Part shown: positions 8,053-14,771 of the stretch, one piece after another | How positions within the stretch are numbered: the stretch's first letter is position 1 | How the letters are laid out: each line of letters opens with the position of its first letter | DNA from: Planctomycetales bacterium | GTDB lineage: Bacteria; Planctomycetota; Phycisphaerae; SM23-33 | Reading direction: 5' to 3' | Assembly: GCA_030631125.1 (NCBI GenBank) | Contig: DAOVLS010000011.1 | Location: 1-16,891, forward strand | DNA: 16,891 bases | Notes under the pieces: model-generated | What the model was told of the DNA's origin: nothing | Databases searched by the model: none | The model's input: only the letters and a program-made list of their open reading frames with translations | Made by a program: the position numbers and the translations under genes

Positions 8053-8272
8053 TTTCGTTTCCTCGCAATCCTTTATTTAAACTACTACTTCGTCAACTTT
8101 GAATTTGTCAGCATGATTATGCGATACAGAGACGCAGAGATTCAGAGAACAGAAAAAGACCAATCTGTTTTTTTATATCTCTGTACCTCTGCGCCTGCCT
8201 ACCGGCAGGTAGGTCTCTGTGTCGAAATTTCGGTGCTTACAAATCAAATCCTGGCACAGTACTACAGGGGTT
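8053..8272. other. Intergenic region between ceramidase-like copies A and B
   Basis: The only wide gap in the array (the others are 19-52 bases). It contains the complex hairpin repeat at 8121-8224. A TTGACG on the minus strand (plus 8091-8096) could be a -35 box for copy B, but nothing at the right distance looks like a good -10. No gene is supported here. Confidence 0.6.
8121..8224. repeat. Imperfect inverted repeat with right arm split by a 20-base near-palindrome
   Basis: The left arm, 8121-8148, is rich in CAGAGA/CGCAGAG. Its reverse complement recurs as 8178-8193 (13 of 16 match) plus 8214-8224 (10 of 11 match). The two halves of the right arm are separated by CCTGCCTACCGGCAGGTAGG (8194-8213), a near-palindrome. 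The arms resemble the cacagagacacagag-type interspersed repeats seen in many environmental genomes. The inner element looks like a later insertion into the arm. Confidence 0.7.
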
Positions 8273-9568
8273 TCACGCTTTCATCTCCTCGGCCAGTTTG
8301 AGCATTTCGGCGGCCAGGACATGCGGCGCGTCAGCCGAGTAATGCGTGCTTCTTTCGCCTTCGGCATCGAGGTCCTTGATGGCATATCCGTGAGGCGAGG
8401 GCAGGTACCCCAGCCACGGGCCGTTGGAATACCCCAGGACGAACGTTTGCCTGAACGGAGAGGCGTCCTTGACCGTCAGGCCAATCTCCACGTAAGGCTC
8501 CATCGAGCCGAGAACCAGAATGACCGCGTCGCCGATAACCAATGCCTGAATCTCGTCCGGGCTGGTCCTGACGCCTTCGACGGCCGGAGGAAGGGTCGGG
8601 ACATCCTTGTCGAATTCCTTTATCGGAAGGTCGATCATCCTTTTGGCGCCGGCAAGTCGCTGCCAACTGCTTACGTCGATGTGCGAGAGGATGTCCATCA
8701 CGGCGTCGGCGAGTCTGTTTCCGAGTTTTTCGGCCTCGGTGGTGGTCCTGCCCGTTCGGAAGGTGTGCGTTCCGGTATCACCGGCACAGCCCTGGAGGAA
8801 CATCGCCACGGCCCCGCCGCCGAGACGTTTTTCCATCTCCTGGGTACCGATACCGGCATAGTCTCCGCTCAGCAGCGTATTGCCGCCTTCCAGGACAGAC
8901 GGATGGCTGGAATAGTTGGCGAGGACGGCGATGATATTGCGATCGTAATCCTCGATGCGAATGACGCCGCACTGGTTATCCATGACGGCGTCGGGATTGG
9001 GCTGATTGGCTTGCCACAGTCCCACGCCGTCGGGCATTCGCCGGTTGGAACCGATGCCGTAGATCATTTTCGACCCGACGCCGATGCGGGCGTCTTTCAT
9101 GTTCGCCGCAGCCATGGCGGCGGCTTCGGCCGAAGCGGCGGGGAAGTCCGCCTCGCAGCCGGAGTGGGTGTGAGTCATGCTGAGGAGAATGTTGCTCTCC
9201 GGCACGCCGGTACATTCGCTTACTCTTTTGCGCGCCTCGGCTATTTCCTCGAAGTCGATGGCGTGCAGCCTGTCCCAACTGACAATGGCTAATTTCTCGT
9301 CGCCGTTGTCCAGGATCAGCGCCCTGACGTGAAGCCGGTCGTGGACGCCGGTGGATGTTCGCGGCTTGAAGCCTCGCATGGTAACGGGTCCGTCCGGCGT
9401 TATATCAACCTTTCCGGCTCCGGCGCGGAGGGCTTTGCCTTCCGGGACTCCGTCATCATTAATTTGCGAGGGGCGGTCCGGCAGTTCCGGAAGCGTCCTC
9501 GCTTCGACGTGAACGGGTATCTCGTAATGTTTTTCCACACTATACGGGCGCGTCTCTGAAACATTCAC
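8273..9568 (-). CDS. Neutral/alkaline ceramidase-like hydrolase, copy A
   Basis: A 431-residue protein, the first gene of the array. GTG start at 9568 with GAGAGGAG (plus 9576-9583) 7 bases upstream. Residue positions: conserved N-terminal block with TLPELPDRPSQ at 25-35; ceramidase-type start LRAGAGKVDITP 47-58; THTHSG 132-137; GIGSNRRMPDG 171-181; HPSV 222-225; SGDYAG 234-239; GCAGDTGTHT 260-269; GSMEPYVEIG 354-363; YSNGPWLGYLPS 380-391. His133/135, His222, Glu357 and Tyr388 are candidate metal ligands by family analogy; the exact assignment needs an alignment. Gly266 stands about where ceramidases have their serine. No signal peptide. A predicted promoter with an inverted repeat in its spacer lies upstream. 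220 bases with a repeat separate it from copy B, so B may also have its own promoter. Confidence 0.85.
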   Translation of the reverse strand: MNVSETRPYSVEKHYEIPVHVEARTLPELPDRPSQINDDGVPEGKALRAGAGKVDITPDGPVTMRGFKPRTSTGVHDRLHVRALILDNGDEKLAIVSWDRLHAIDFEEIAEARKRVSECTGVPESNILLSMTHTHSGCEADFPAASAEAAAMAAANMKDARIGVGSKMIYGIGSNRRMPDGVGLWQANQPNPDAVMDNQCGVIRIEDYDRNIIAVLANYSSHPSVLEGGNTLLSGDYAGIGTQEMEKRLGGGAVAMFLQGCAGDTGTHTFRTGRTTTEAEKLGNRLADAVMDILSHIDVSSWQRLAGAKRMIDLPIKEFDKDVPTLPPAVEGVRTSPDEIQALVIGDAVILVLGSMEPYVEIGLTVKDASPFRQTFVLGYSNGPWLGYLPSPHGYAIKDLDAEGERSTHYSADAPHVLAAEMLKLAEEMKA

Positions 9569-9606
9569 TGGTTTTCTCCTCTCAACACGGTTCCGGCAAA
9601 CCGCGT

Positions 9607-9635
9607 ATGGTAGTGCACTCTCCGTCGAGAGTCAA
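9607..9635 (-). promoter_or_regulatory. Predicted promoter of the ceramidase-like array
   Basis: Minus-strand TTGACT (9630-9635), 17-base spacer, TACCAT (9607-9612). It lies about 40 bases upstream of the GTG start of copy A. The -10 match is moderate (4 of 6). Confidence 0.5.
9617..9632. promoter_or_regulatory. Operator-like inverted repeat inside the promoter spacer
   Basis: ACTCTC-CGTC-GAGAGT, perfect 6-base arms, sits between the predicted -35 and -10 boxes of the array promoter and overlaps the -35. A regulator bound here would block RNA polymerase. No candidate regulator is adjacent except the distant HTH gene at the left edge. Inference from position only. Confidence 0.4.
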
Positions 9636-9657
9636 ATCATCCGCCTCACGGTTTTTA

Positions 9658-9686
9658 TTGACGCCGGCAGACAGCGGGCCTAGATT
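9658..9686 (+). promoter_or_regulatory. Predicted promoter of the rightward gene cluster
   Basis: TTGACG (9658-9663), 17-base spacer, TAGATT (9681-9686). It is back to back with the array promoter without overlapping it. It leaves a leader of about 55 bases before the GTG at 9749. Confidence 0.45.
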
Positions 9687-9748
9687 ATAGGCTCCGGGTG
9701 CAGACCTGTGGTATCCGGAGTTTGGGCTTGTCGTGCGAGGAGTCGCCT

Positions 9749-10027
9749 GTGACGCCTACCAGAGGCAAGGCTGCCGGCGACCGGAAAGTGCGCGGGTTCG
9801 TCCGGCAAATGAGCCGGGAAGAGCGCATGCTGGTCGTGCTGAAGCGCAATCTGTACGAGGGCGCATGGGACGACATGGTCGCCGACCTGAAGGCGCGCCT
9901 GGAAGGCAGGCCTTATATCTTCAGGCTCGCCAATCGGATCGCCGATGACCTTGAGCGAATCGAGCATCTGCGGGCTTACGAAGCCGAAAATGACGTGGAC
10001 CTGAGCGACTACGTTGAGATGGAATAA
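9749..10027 (+). CDS. Small conserved-looking protein of unknown function
   Basis: A 92-residue protein. GTG 9749 was chosen because GAGGAG (9737-9742) lies 6 bases upstream. The longer in-frame ATG at 9698 has no ribosome-binding site and would add a weakly protein-like stretch. The protein is charged and predicted mostly helical, with a basic N-terminus, then MSREERMLVVLKRNLYEG, ARLEGRPYIFRLANRIADDLERI and an acidic C-terminus ending DLSDYVEME. No signal peptide, membrane segment, Cys cluster or known catalytic motif. I do not recognise the family with confidence. It is the first gene after the divergent promoter and precedes the BamB-like lipoprotein by about 100 bases. Confidence 0.65.
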   Translation: MTPTRGKAAGDRKVRGFVRQMSREERMLVVLKRNLYEGAWDDMVADLKARLEGRPYIFRLANRIADDLERIEHLRAYEAENDVDLSDYVEME

Positions 10028-10036
10028 TGTGAATAA

Positions 10037-10110
10037 GCGGTCAGCAATCAGCAAAAAAGCCGACCGCTGAACGCTGATTGCTGAACGCTGAACGCTGATT
10101 GCTGATTGCT
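10037..10110. repeat. GCTGA(AC/TT) heptamer array with inverted partner
   Basis: Six tandem 7-base units (gctgaac/gctgatt) plus a partial one run from 10066 to 10110. The segment 10037-10052 (GCGGTCAGCAATCAGC) is the same motif inverted, and AGCGGTCAGC (10036-10045) pairs with GCCGACCGCT (10059-10068) at 9 of 10 positions, so a hairpin can form. This resembles the cagcaatcagcgttcagc-type repeats widespread in environmental bacterial genomes. It lies between two co-directional genes, 18 bases before the ATG of the lipoprotein gene. Confidence 0.8.
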
Positions 10111-10128
10111 AAAACAGGAGACATTGGT

Positions 10129-11343
10129 ATGCGGTTCGGAAAATACGTCGTGATATGTGCGGTTGTGATGCTGCTTGCGGGTTGTGAGTCTGCTTCGCCG
10201 GTGAACGAATGGGGCGGGATCGTCGCCCCGGCGGTCCTGGCCGAAGGCTCGCTTCGCTACTACTGGCACTACAAGGTTGACCTCGAAGATGACGAAGCGG
10301 TCCGCAAAATCTGGCAGCTGGATGAAAACCTCTACGCCCTGACCTCGGCGAACCGCCTGATTGCTCTGGACGCCACGAAGGGGACGTACAAGTGGAGTTA
10401 TCCCGTAGGCAGCAGGGTGCAAAAGGTCTTCGCGCCCTGCCACGCAGACCAGGTCGTTGTACCGAAAACCACCGGGATCGCCGAACTGGTTGCCCCAAAC
10501 CCGAAGAATCGCATCAAACCGTTCAACGCCGTGATCGTCAACACGGTCAGTTACGCCCTTCTGATTAATCGCGACAACGGAAAACTGGTGCGGAAACTCA
10601 ATTTCAAATTTACTGCCAACACGCCCGGAAGCAGCGACGGAACACACTTCTACGTCGCATCGGTGAAGGGACGGTACTACGCCGTCAGGCTCTCTGAAGG
10701 TCTGACCAAATGGGAAATGGCGACTGGAGACATGGTTACGGCCAGACCCATAATCTTCGGCGGCAGGCTCTTCATCGCCAGCCAGGACGGAAAGTTCTAC
10801 GCAATCAATCCCGGCAAGGAGAAAGACCGCCACGTGTGGACGCAACTGACCGACGCCGCCATCTCGGCGGACTTCTCGGTGGACGAGCGAGGCTGCTTCG
10901 TACCCAGCCAGGATTACCGACTCTACACCTACGACAACCTCACCGGTTCTGAACTGTGGAGATTCGTTACCGAGGGTCCGCTCCGCGATCCGGTGCAGGT
11001 CGGACATCAGACGGTCTTCCAGTACGCCTGGCGCGACAGCCTCTACGCCCTCGACCTCGCCAACGGGCGGAAACGATGGGACCTGGCGGACGGGCGGACC
11101 GTACTGGCTCTCGCTAAAATCGACAAAAAACCTTACGCAATGGTCCTGACAGACGACCGCCAACTGCTGCTCGTACATGAACTACTGGGAAAGGTCGAAA
11201 AATCCTTCCCGATGACAGGACTGGACCTGTTCGTCGCCAATGCGACCAAACCGGTCGTCTATGCCGCTACGACCGACGGGAAATTCGTCTGCATAACCCC
11301 CGAATCGGTCAAGCACCTGACGCCGGAAATACTGAAAGACTGA
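10129..11343 (+). CDS. BamB-like PQQ-type beta-propeller lipoprotein
   Basis: A 404-residue protein. ATG 10129 is preceded by CAGGAG (10115-10120) at 8 bases; the in-frame ATG at 10099 lies inside the heptamer repeat and was rejected. Residues 1-19 form a signal peptide with a classical lipobox LLAGC (Cys19). The rest is a series of propeller blades: LYALTSANRLIALD...GTYKW, FYVASVKGRYYAVRLSEGLTKW, LFIASQDGKFYAINPG, CFVPSQDYRLYTYDNLTGSELW, SLYALDLANGRKRWDL. These are the PQQ-binding-like repeats also found in BamB, the outer-membrane assembly lipoprotein. No catalytic alcohol-dehydrogenase residues were recognised, so a structural or binding role at the envelope is likelier. It could be a true BamB equivalent, but the length and the neighbours do not decide this. 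Confidence 0.85.
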   Translation: MRFGKYVVICAVVMLLAGCESASPVNEWGGIVAPAVLAEGSLRYYWHYKVDLEDDEAVRKIWQLDENLYALTSANRLIALDATKGTYKWSYPVGSRVQKVFAPCHADQVVVPKTTGIAELVAPNPKNRIKPFNAVIVNTVSYALLINRDNGKLVRKLNFKFTANTPGSSDGTHFYVASVKGRYYAVRLSEGLTKWEMATGDMVTARPIIFGGRLFIASQDGKFYAINPGKEKDRHVWTQLTDAAISADFSVDERGCFVPSQDYRLYTYDNLTGSELWRFVTEGPLRDPVQVGHQTVFQYAWRDSLYALDLANGRKRWDLADGRTVLALAKIDKKPYAMVLTDDRQLLLVHELLGKVEKSFPMTGLDLFVANATKPVVYAATTDGKFVCITPESVKHLTPEILKD

Positions 11344-11381
11344 AAATGCGAATTGGCGAATCCGTGCAATAGTAAAAAGCG

Positions 11382-11431
11382 CCCACAGCGCGAAACGGCA
11401 AGCCGTTCGGCTTGCCGTTTCGCGCTGTGGG
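11382..11431. repeat. Perfect 23-base-arm hairpin in the purH leader
   Basis: Arms 11382-11404 and 11409-11431 are perfect reverse complements around a GTTC loop; the stem is GC-rich. It lies 38 bases after the lipoprotein stop and 13 bases before the purH ribosome-binding site. No T run follows on the plus strand, so it is not a standard intrinsic terminator there. On the minus strand a T5 run follows after three bases, so it could stop antisense transcripts. It could also be a mobile palindromic repeat or a leader regulatory hairpin. Confidence 0.85.
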
Positions 11432-11462
11432 TAATCAGATATCCGAAAGGAGAGCATCACCC

Positions 11463-13091
11463 GTGAAAACTAAAATCCAGCGAGCATTAATCAGTGTCTT
11501 CGACAAGGCAGGCGTAGCCAATTTCGCAAAGGCCCTGGCGGATATGGGCGTGGAGATAATTTCCTCCGGCGGGACGGCCAAGGTAATCGAAGCCGCCGGT
11601 GTCCAGGTTCGCCAGGTCCAGGAATGGACCGGATTCCCCGAAATGCTTGGCCACCGTGTCGTTACGCTGCATCCGAAGGTACACGGCGCGATCCTCGCGC
11701 TCCGCGACGACCCGGAACACCAGGCCGACATCGAAAAATACGGTATCGAGCCGCTGGACCTGGTCTGCGTGGGGCTTTACCCGTTCGAGCAGGCCATCGC
11801 CAAGGAAGGATGCACGCTGGCCGAAGCGATCGAGATGATCGACATCGGCGGGCCTACGATGGTCCGCGCCGCAGCGAAGAACCACAAATTCGTTACCGTC
11901 GTAACCGGGGCTGACCAATACGGAAAAGTCCTCGCCGAGATGAAGGCAAACGACGGAGCCGTTACGCAGGAACTCCGCTGCGAACTCGCACACACAGCCT
12001 TCTGCCTGACCGCCCACTACGACACAGCCATCAACACCTACCTCGCCCGACAGCAGGGCGTCTCCATGCCGGAACGCCTGACGCTCAGCTACGAAAAATC
12101 CGAAGGCGAACTGCGCTACGGCGAAAACCCGCACCAGCAGGGCGCTTTCTACATCAGCGGTCAAGCCGGGGCAGAACCCTGCATCGGAAGGGCGAAACTC
12201 CTGGGCGGAAAACCAATCTCGTACAATAACTACTTCGACGCCAACGGCGCGCTGGAACTGGTAAAGGAATTCGACGAGCCTGCTGTCGCCATTATCAAGC
12301 ACGCCAACCCCGCAGGATGCGCCGTCGATAACGACCTCGTCGAAGCATACCGCAAGGCCTACTTCGGCGACGTCAACGCGGCAATGGGCGGGATTATCGC
12401 AGTCAATCGCCCGGTAACGGCGGATTTGGCCTCGGCAATCACCGAAACCTACCAGCGATGGGGGAAAGACGCCGGGGCAGGGGGGTTCTTCGCAGAGATC
12501 ATCCTCGCGCCGTCGTTCGAGCCTGAAGCGTTGGAGATTATCAAGGCCCGCAAGGGCTGGGGCGGCGACGTCCGATTGCTGGAGATCGGCCCGTTCGAGG
12601 CGAAGCGGAACAACGAAAAATATCTCAAGTACGTCGTCGGCGGGCTTCTGGTGCAGGACCGCGACGCCCTGGGCCTCAACGAGGACCAATGGAAAGTCGT
12701 TACCAAACGCCAGCCGACCGAGGCAGAGATGGCCGACATGCGTTTCGGATGGCTGGTCTGCAAGAACACCAAGTCCAACGCGATAGTCCTCGCCAAGGAC
12801 AAGGCCCTCCTCGGAGCAGGCGCAGGACAGATGAGCCGGGTCAACTCAGCCCGCCTGGCTGGACAGATCGCCAAGGCCTACGGCGGGGGTGATGCCGTTG
12901 ATACCGCCGGCTGCGCGCTTGCTTCCGATGCGTTCTTCCCGTTCCCCGACAGCCTGGACTGGGCAGTCGAAGCCGGAGCGACCGCCGTCATCGAACCGGG
13001 CGGAGCCAAGAAAGACTCCGACGTAATCGCCCGCGCAGACGAACTGAACCTTGCAATGATCTTCACGGGAACCAGACATTTTAATCACTAA
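11463..13091 (+). CDS. purH: Bifunctional AICAR formyltransferase/IMP cyclohydrolase
   Basis: A 542-residue enzyme catalysing the last two steps of de novo purine synthesis: AICAR + 10-formyl-THF to FAICAR, then cyclisation to IMP, in the cytoplasm. GTG 11463 was chosen: GAAAGGAG (11445-11452) precedes it by 10 bases and the protein then begins KTKIQRALISVFDKAG, as the family does. The N-terminal MGS-like cyclohydrolase domain (about 1-195) shows IISSGGTAK, TGFPEMLGHRVVTLHPKVHGAIL and DIGGPTMVRAAAKN. The transformylase domain carries YGENPHQ, YNNYFDANGALELV, the catalytic KHANPAG (Lys279-His280), KSNAIVLAKD, SDAFFPFPDSLD and the C-terminal TGTRHFNH. Length is near the family norm, so it looks functional. 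Its last 108 bases are repeated downstream. Confidence 0.97.
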   Translation: MKTKIQRALISVFDKAGVANFAKALADMGVEIISSGGTAKVIEAAGVQVRQVQEWTGFPEMLGHRVVTLHPKVHGAILALRDDPEHQADIEKYGIEPLDLVCVGLYPFEQAIAKEGCTLAEAIEMIDIGGPTMVRAAAKNHKFVTVVTGADQYGKVLAEMKANDGAVTQELRCELAHTAFCLTAHYDTAINTYLARQQGVSMPERLTLSYEKSEGELRYGENPHQQGAFYISGQAGAEPCIGRAKLLGGKPISYNNYFDANGALELVKEFDEPAVAIIKHANPAGCAVDNDLVEAYRKAYFGDVNAAMGGIIAVNRPVTADLASAITETYQRWGKDAGAGGFFAEIILAPSFEPEALEIIKARKGWGGDVRLLEIGPFEAKRNNEKYLKYVVGGLLVQDRDALGLNEDQWKVVTKRQPTEAEMADMRFGWLVCKNTKSNAIVLAKDKALLGAGAGQMSRVNSARLAGQIAKAYGGGDAVDTAGCALASDAFFPFPDSLDWAVEAGATAVIEPGGAKKDSDVIARADELNLAMIFTGTRHFNH

Positions 13092-13131
13092 CGGCACTGG
13101 ATAAATCACGCTGAAAGGGGAATACAGAGAG

Positions 13132-13866
13132 ATGAAATCCCACAAGGCACTTGTCGCCATTATGGCTGCTGTCATCATCGGCGCTGTTGTCGCTGTTGTT
13201 GTCCTTATTGTAGTGATTCGCGGCAATTTGTCGGATAAGTCTCGCAGGGGCGCGGGCGTTCTGGAGTTCCGCATCGCACCGACGCTGCCGCTGCCGGGAG
13301 CGGCCGACGAAAAAATGCTGTCGCTGACCAAACAGCAATACGAAACGTATCTTAACAGGTTGGCCGAGCAAGCCCCAACTACCATGCCGAGCCAAGACGA
13401 GAAGTACCTGTGGTTCCCGCTTCATGGTAAGGGCGAAATGCTCTCGACGAACCTGGTCATCGGCGAACGCGGCGACAAAAAATACATACTGCTGTATAAC
13501 CAACCCGGCTACACGATGCTGAACGATCCCCGCAGCCCGTCATGGTCGGTCTCGTCGGCCTACCCTACGCGCGACGTGTTCGGAAAACCGGCGGTGGGTA
13601 TCGAGTTGGACAAACGCGGGGCCAAACTTATGGCCTCGCTGACCGGTGCTCACAAGGATCATTCCATAGCTATCCTGTTAAACAACGAGGTGTACTCAGC
13701 GCCGGTTATCCGCGACACAGTCCATGATAGAGCTGTCATTACGGGTAATTTCACTGTCCAGGAAGTCGGTAAACTGGTCCGCATACTCGAGGCAGGATCG
13801 CGGCCGTCATCGAACCGGGCGGAGCCAAGAAAGATTCCGACGTCATCGCCCGCGCAGACGAACTGA
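13132..13866 (+). CDS. SecD-P1-like membrane-anchored protein with a recombinant C-terminus
   Basis: A 244-residue frame, 40 bases after purH; a weak GAAAGGGG site lies 11 bases upstream of the ATG. Residues 6-29 form one membrane helix. Residues about 152-223 resemble the P1 head of Sec[57 protein letters not shown]. In SecD this periplasmic region precedes five further membrane helices, which are missing here, so it is not a translocase by itself. The middle (about 40-150) is not recognised. Residues 224-244 come from the duplicated purH end read in another frame, so the native C-terminus has been replaced. It may be a free-standing P1-like protein or a broken one. Whether it is expressed cannot be told. 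Confidence 0.65.
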   Translation: MKSHKALVAIMAAVIIGAVVAVVVLIVVIRGNLSDKSRRGAGVLEFRIAPTLPLPGAADEKMLSLTKQQYETYLNRLAEQAPTTMPSQDEKYLWFPLHGKGEMLSTNLVIGERGDKKYILLYNQPGYTMLNDPRSPSWSVSSAYPTRDVFGKPAVGIELDKRGAKLMASLTGAHKDHSIAILLNNEVYSAPVIRDTVHDRAVITGNFTVQEVGKLVRILEAGSRPSSNRAEPRKIPTSSPAQTN

Positions 13867-13910
13867 ACCTGGCAATGATCTTCACAGGAACCAGACATTT
13901 TAATCACTGA
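13803..13910 (+). pseudogene. Relic of a second purH 3' end (35 codons plus stop)
   Basis: The segment reads [14 protein letters not shown]...[12 protein letters not shown] in one clean frame, identical in protein to the last 35 residues of purH at 12984-13091. It differs in five bases: GAC/GAT, GTA/GTC, CTT/CTG, ACG/ACA and stop TAA/TGA. All are silent. The frame differs from that of the SecD-like gene running into it. The relic's stop lies 6 bases before the ATG of the next gene. It has no start or promoter of its own and is not expected to make a product. Confidence 0.9.
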
Positions 13911-13916
13911 GAACAC

Positions 13917-14723
13917 ATGTCTATCGGTACAGTAAAAATCGGCGACCTTTCGGTAAGCAGGCTGATAATCGGCGGCAACCCGTTCAGCGGGTTCTCCCAC
14001 CAGGGCAACGGCCGCGACGCGGAAATGAGGCATTTCTACACCGTCAGCCGCATCAAGCAGACCCTCCGCCAGGCAGAGCAACTCGGCATCAACGCCCACA
14101 TGGGCCGGGCCGACCACCACGTGATGCGATACCTGATGGAGTATTGGGACGAAGGCGGCAATATCACCTGGATGGCCCAGACCTGCCCGGAACTGGGCAC
14201 CGTCGAACACGGCATCGACAACGCAATCTCCGCCGGCGCAAAGGCATGCCACATCCACGGCGGGACGATGGATTTCCTTATCGCCAACAACCAACTGGAC
14301 GAACTACCCGCCCTCATCGCAAAGATCCGACAGGCAGGCCTGGCCGCCGGAATCGCCGGACACGCCACCGACGTCTTCACCTGGGCCGAGGAAAATCTCG
14401 ACGTCGATTACTATATGTGTTCCTACTACAACCCCATCCCCCGCGACGAGCAGGCAGAGCACGTCTCCGGTACGGATGAGCAGTTCCTCGATGAGAACCG
14501 CCGGGCAATGACCGGCCTTATCGCCAGCCTCAGCAGGCCCGCCATTCACTACAAAGTACTGGCAGCCGGCAGGAACGACCCCAAAGAGGCGTTCGATTTC
14601 GTCGCCCGACACCTACGCCCGCAGGACGCCGTCTGCGTCGGCGTTTACACAAAGGACCACCCGGACAGCCTGGCCGAAAACCTGCAACTACTGACCGCCG
14701 CGCTGAAAGCACGATTACAGTAG
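13917..14723 (+). CDS. TIM-barrel protein, aldo/keto reductase-like, function unknown
   Basis: A 268-residue cytoplasmic protein. It starts VKIGDLSVSRLIIGGNPFSGFSHQG, which resembles the first strand and loop of aldo/keto reductases, and alternates strands and helices in TIM-barrel fashion (INAHMGRADHH, ITWMAQTCPE, AKACHIHGG, AAGIAGHATDV, DVDYYMCSYYNP, RPAIHYKVLAAGRND, DAVCVGVYTKD). I could not place the Asp-Tyr-Lys-His tetrad of true aldo/keto reductases, so NAD(P)H-dependent reduction is doubtful. The several His, Cys and Asp residues at strand ends could form a metal site. There is no good ribosome-binding site before ATG 13917. The purH relic ends 6 bases upstream, which suggests the gene was once translationally coupled to purH. 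Confidence 0.8.
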   Translation: MSIGTVKIGDLSVSRLIIGGNPFSGFSHQGNGRDAEMRHFYTVSRIKQTLRQAEQLGINAHMGRADHHVMRYLMEYWDEGGNITWMAQTCPELGTVEHGIDNAISAGAKACHIHGGTMDFLIANNQLDELPALIAKIRQAGLAAGIAGHATDVFTWAEENLDVDYYMCSYYNPIPRDEQAEHVSGTDEQFLDENRRAMTGLIASLSRPAIHYKVLAAGRNDPKEAFDFVARHLRPQDAVCVGVYTKDHPDSLAENLQLLTAALKARLQ

Positions 14724-14771
14724 CGCCTTCCCACGGAACCCCAGGCCCAGCCATTGCAACTTTCAGAGATT

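Noticed and set aside
8219..9292. Long plus-strand frame (357 codons) opposite copy A, with similar frames at 4045-4872 and 5793-6617 opposite copies D and C
   Set aside because: They mirror the ceramidase-like genes. Their shared protein-like blocks follow from the conserved coding strand and GC-rich third positions. The minus-strand frames carry recognised motifs and ribosome-binding sites.
10066..10110. CRISPR-like array
   Set aside because: Seven-base tandem units without spacers; this is a simple repeat.
10048..11178. Minus-strand frame of 376 codons opposite the BamB-like gene
   Set aside because: It is antisense to a clear propeller lipoprotein, and its C-terminal repeats (NQQSAFS-type) are only the heptamer array translated.
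11382..11431. Intrinsic terminator of the BamB-like gene
   Set aside because: No T run follows the stem on the plus strand, so it is listed as a hairpin repeat instead.
11487..12689. Minus-strand frame of 400 codons opposite purH
   Set aside because: It is antisense to an unmistakable purH; no ribosome-binding site or family motif was seen.
12984..13910. Target-site duplication of an insertion sequence
   Set aside because: At 108 bases it is far too long, the copies are diverged by silent changes, and no transposase lies between them.
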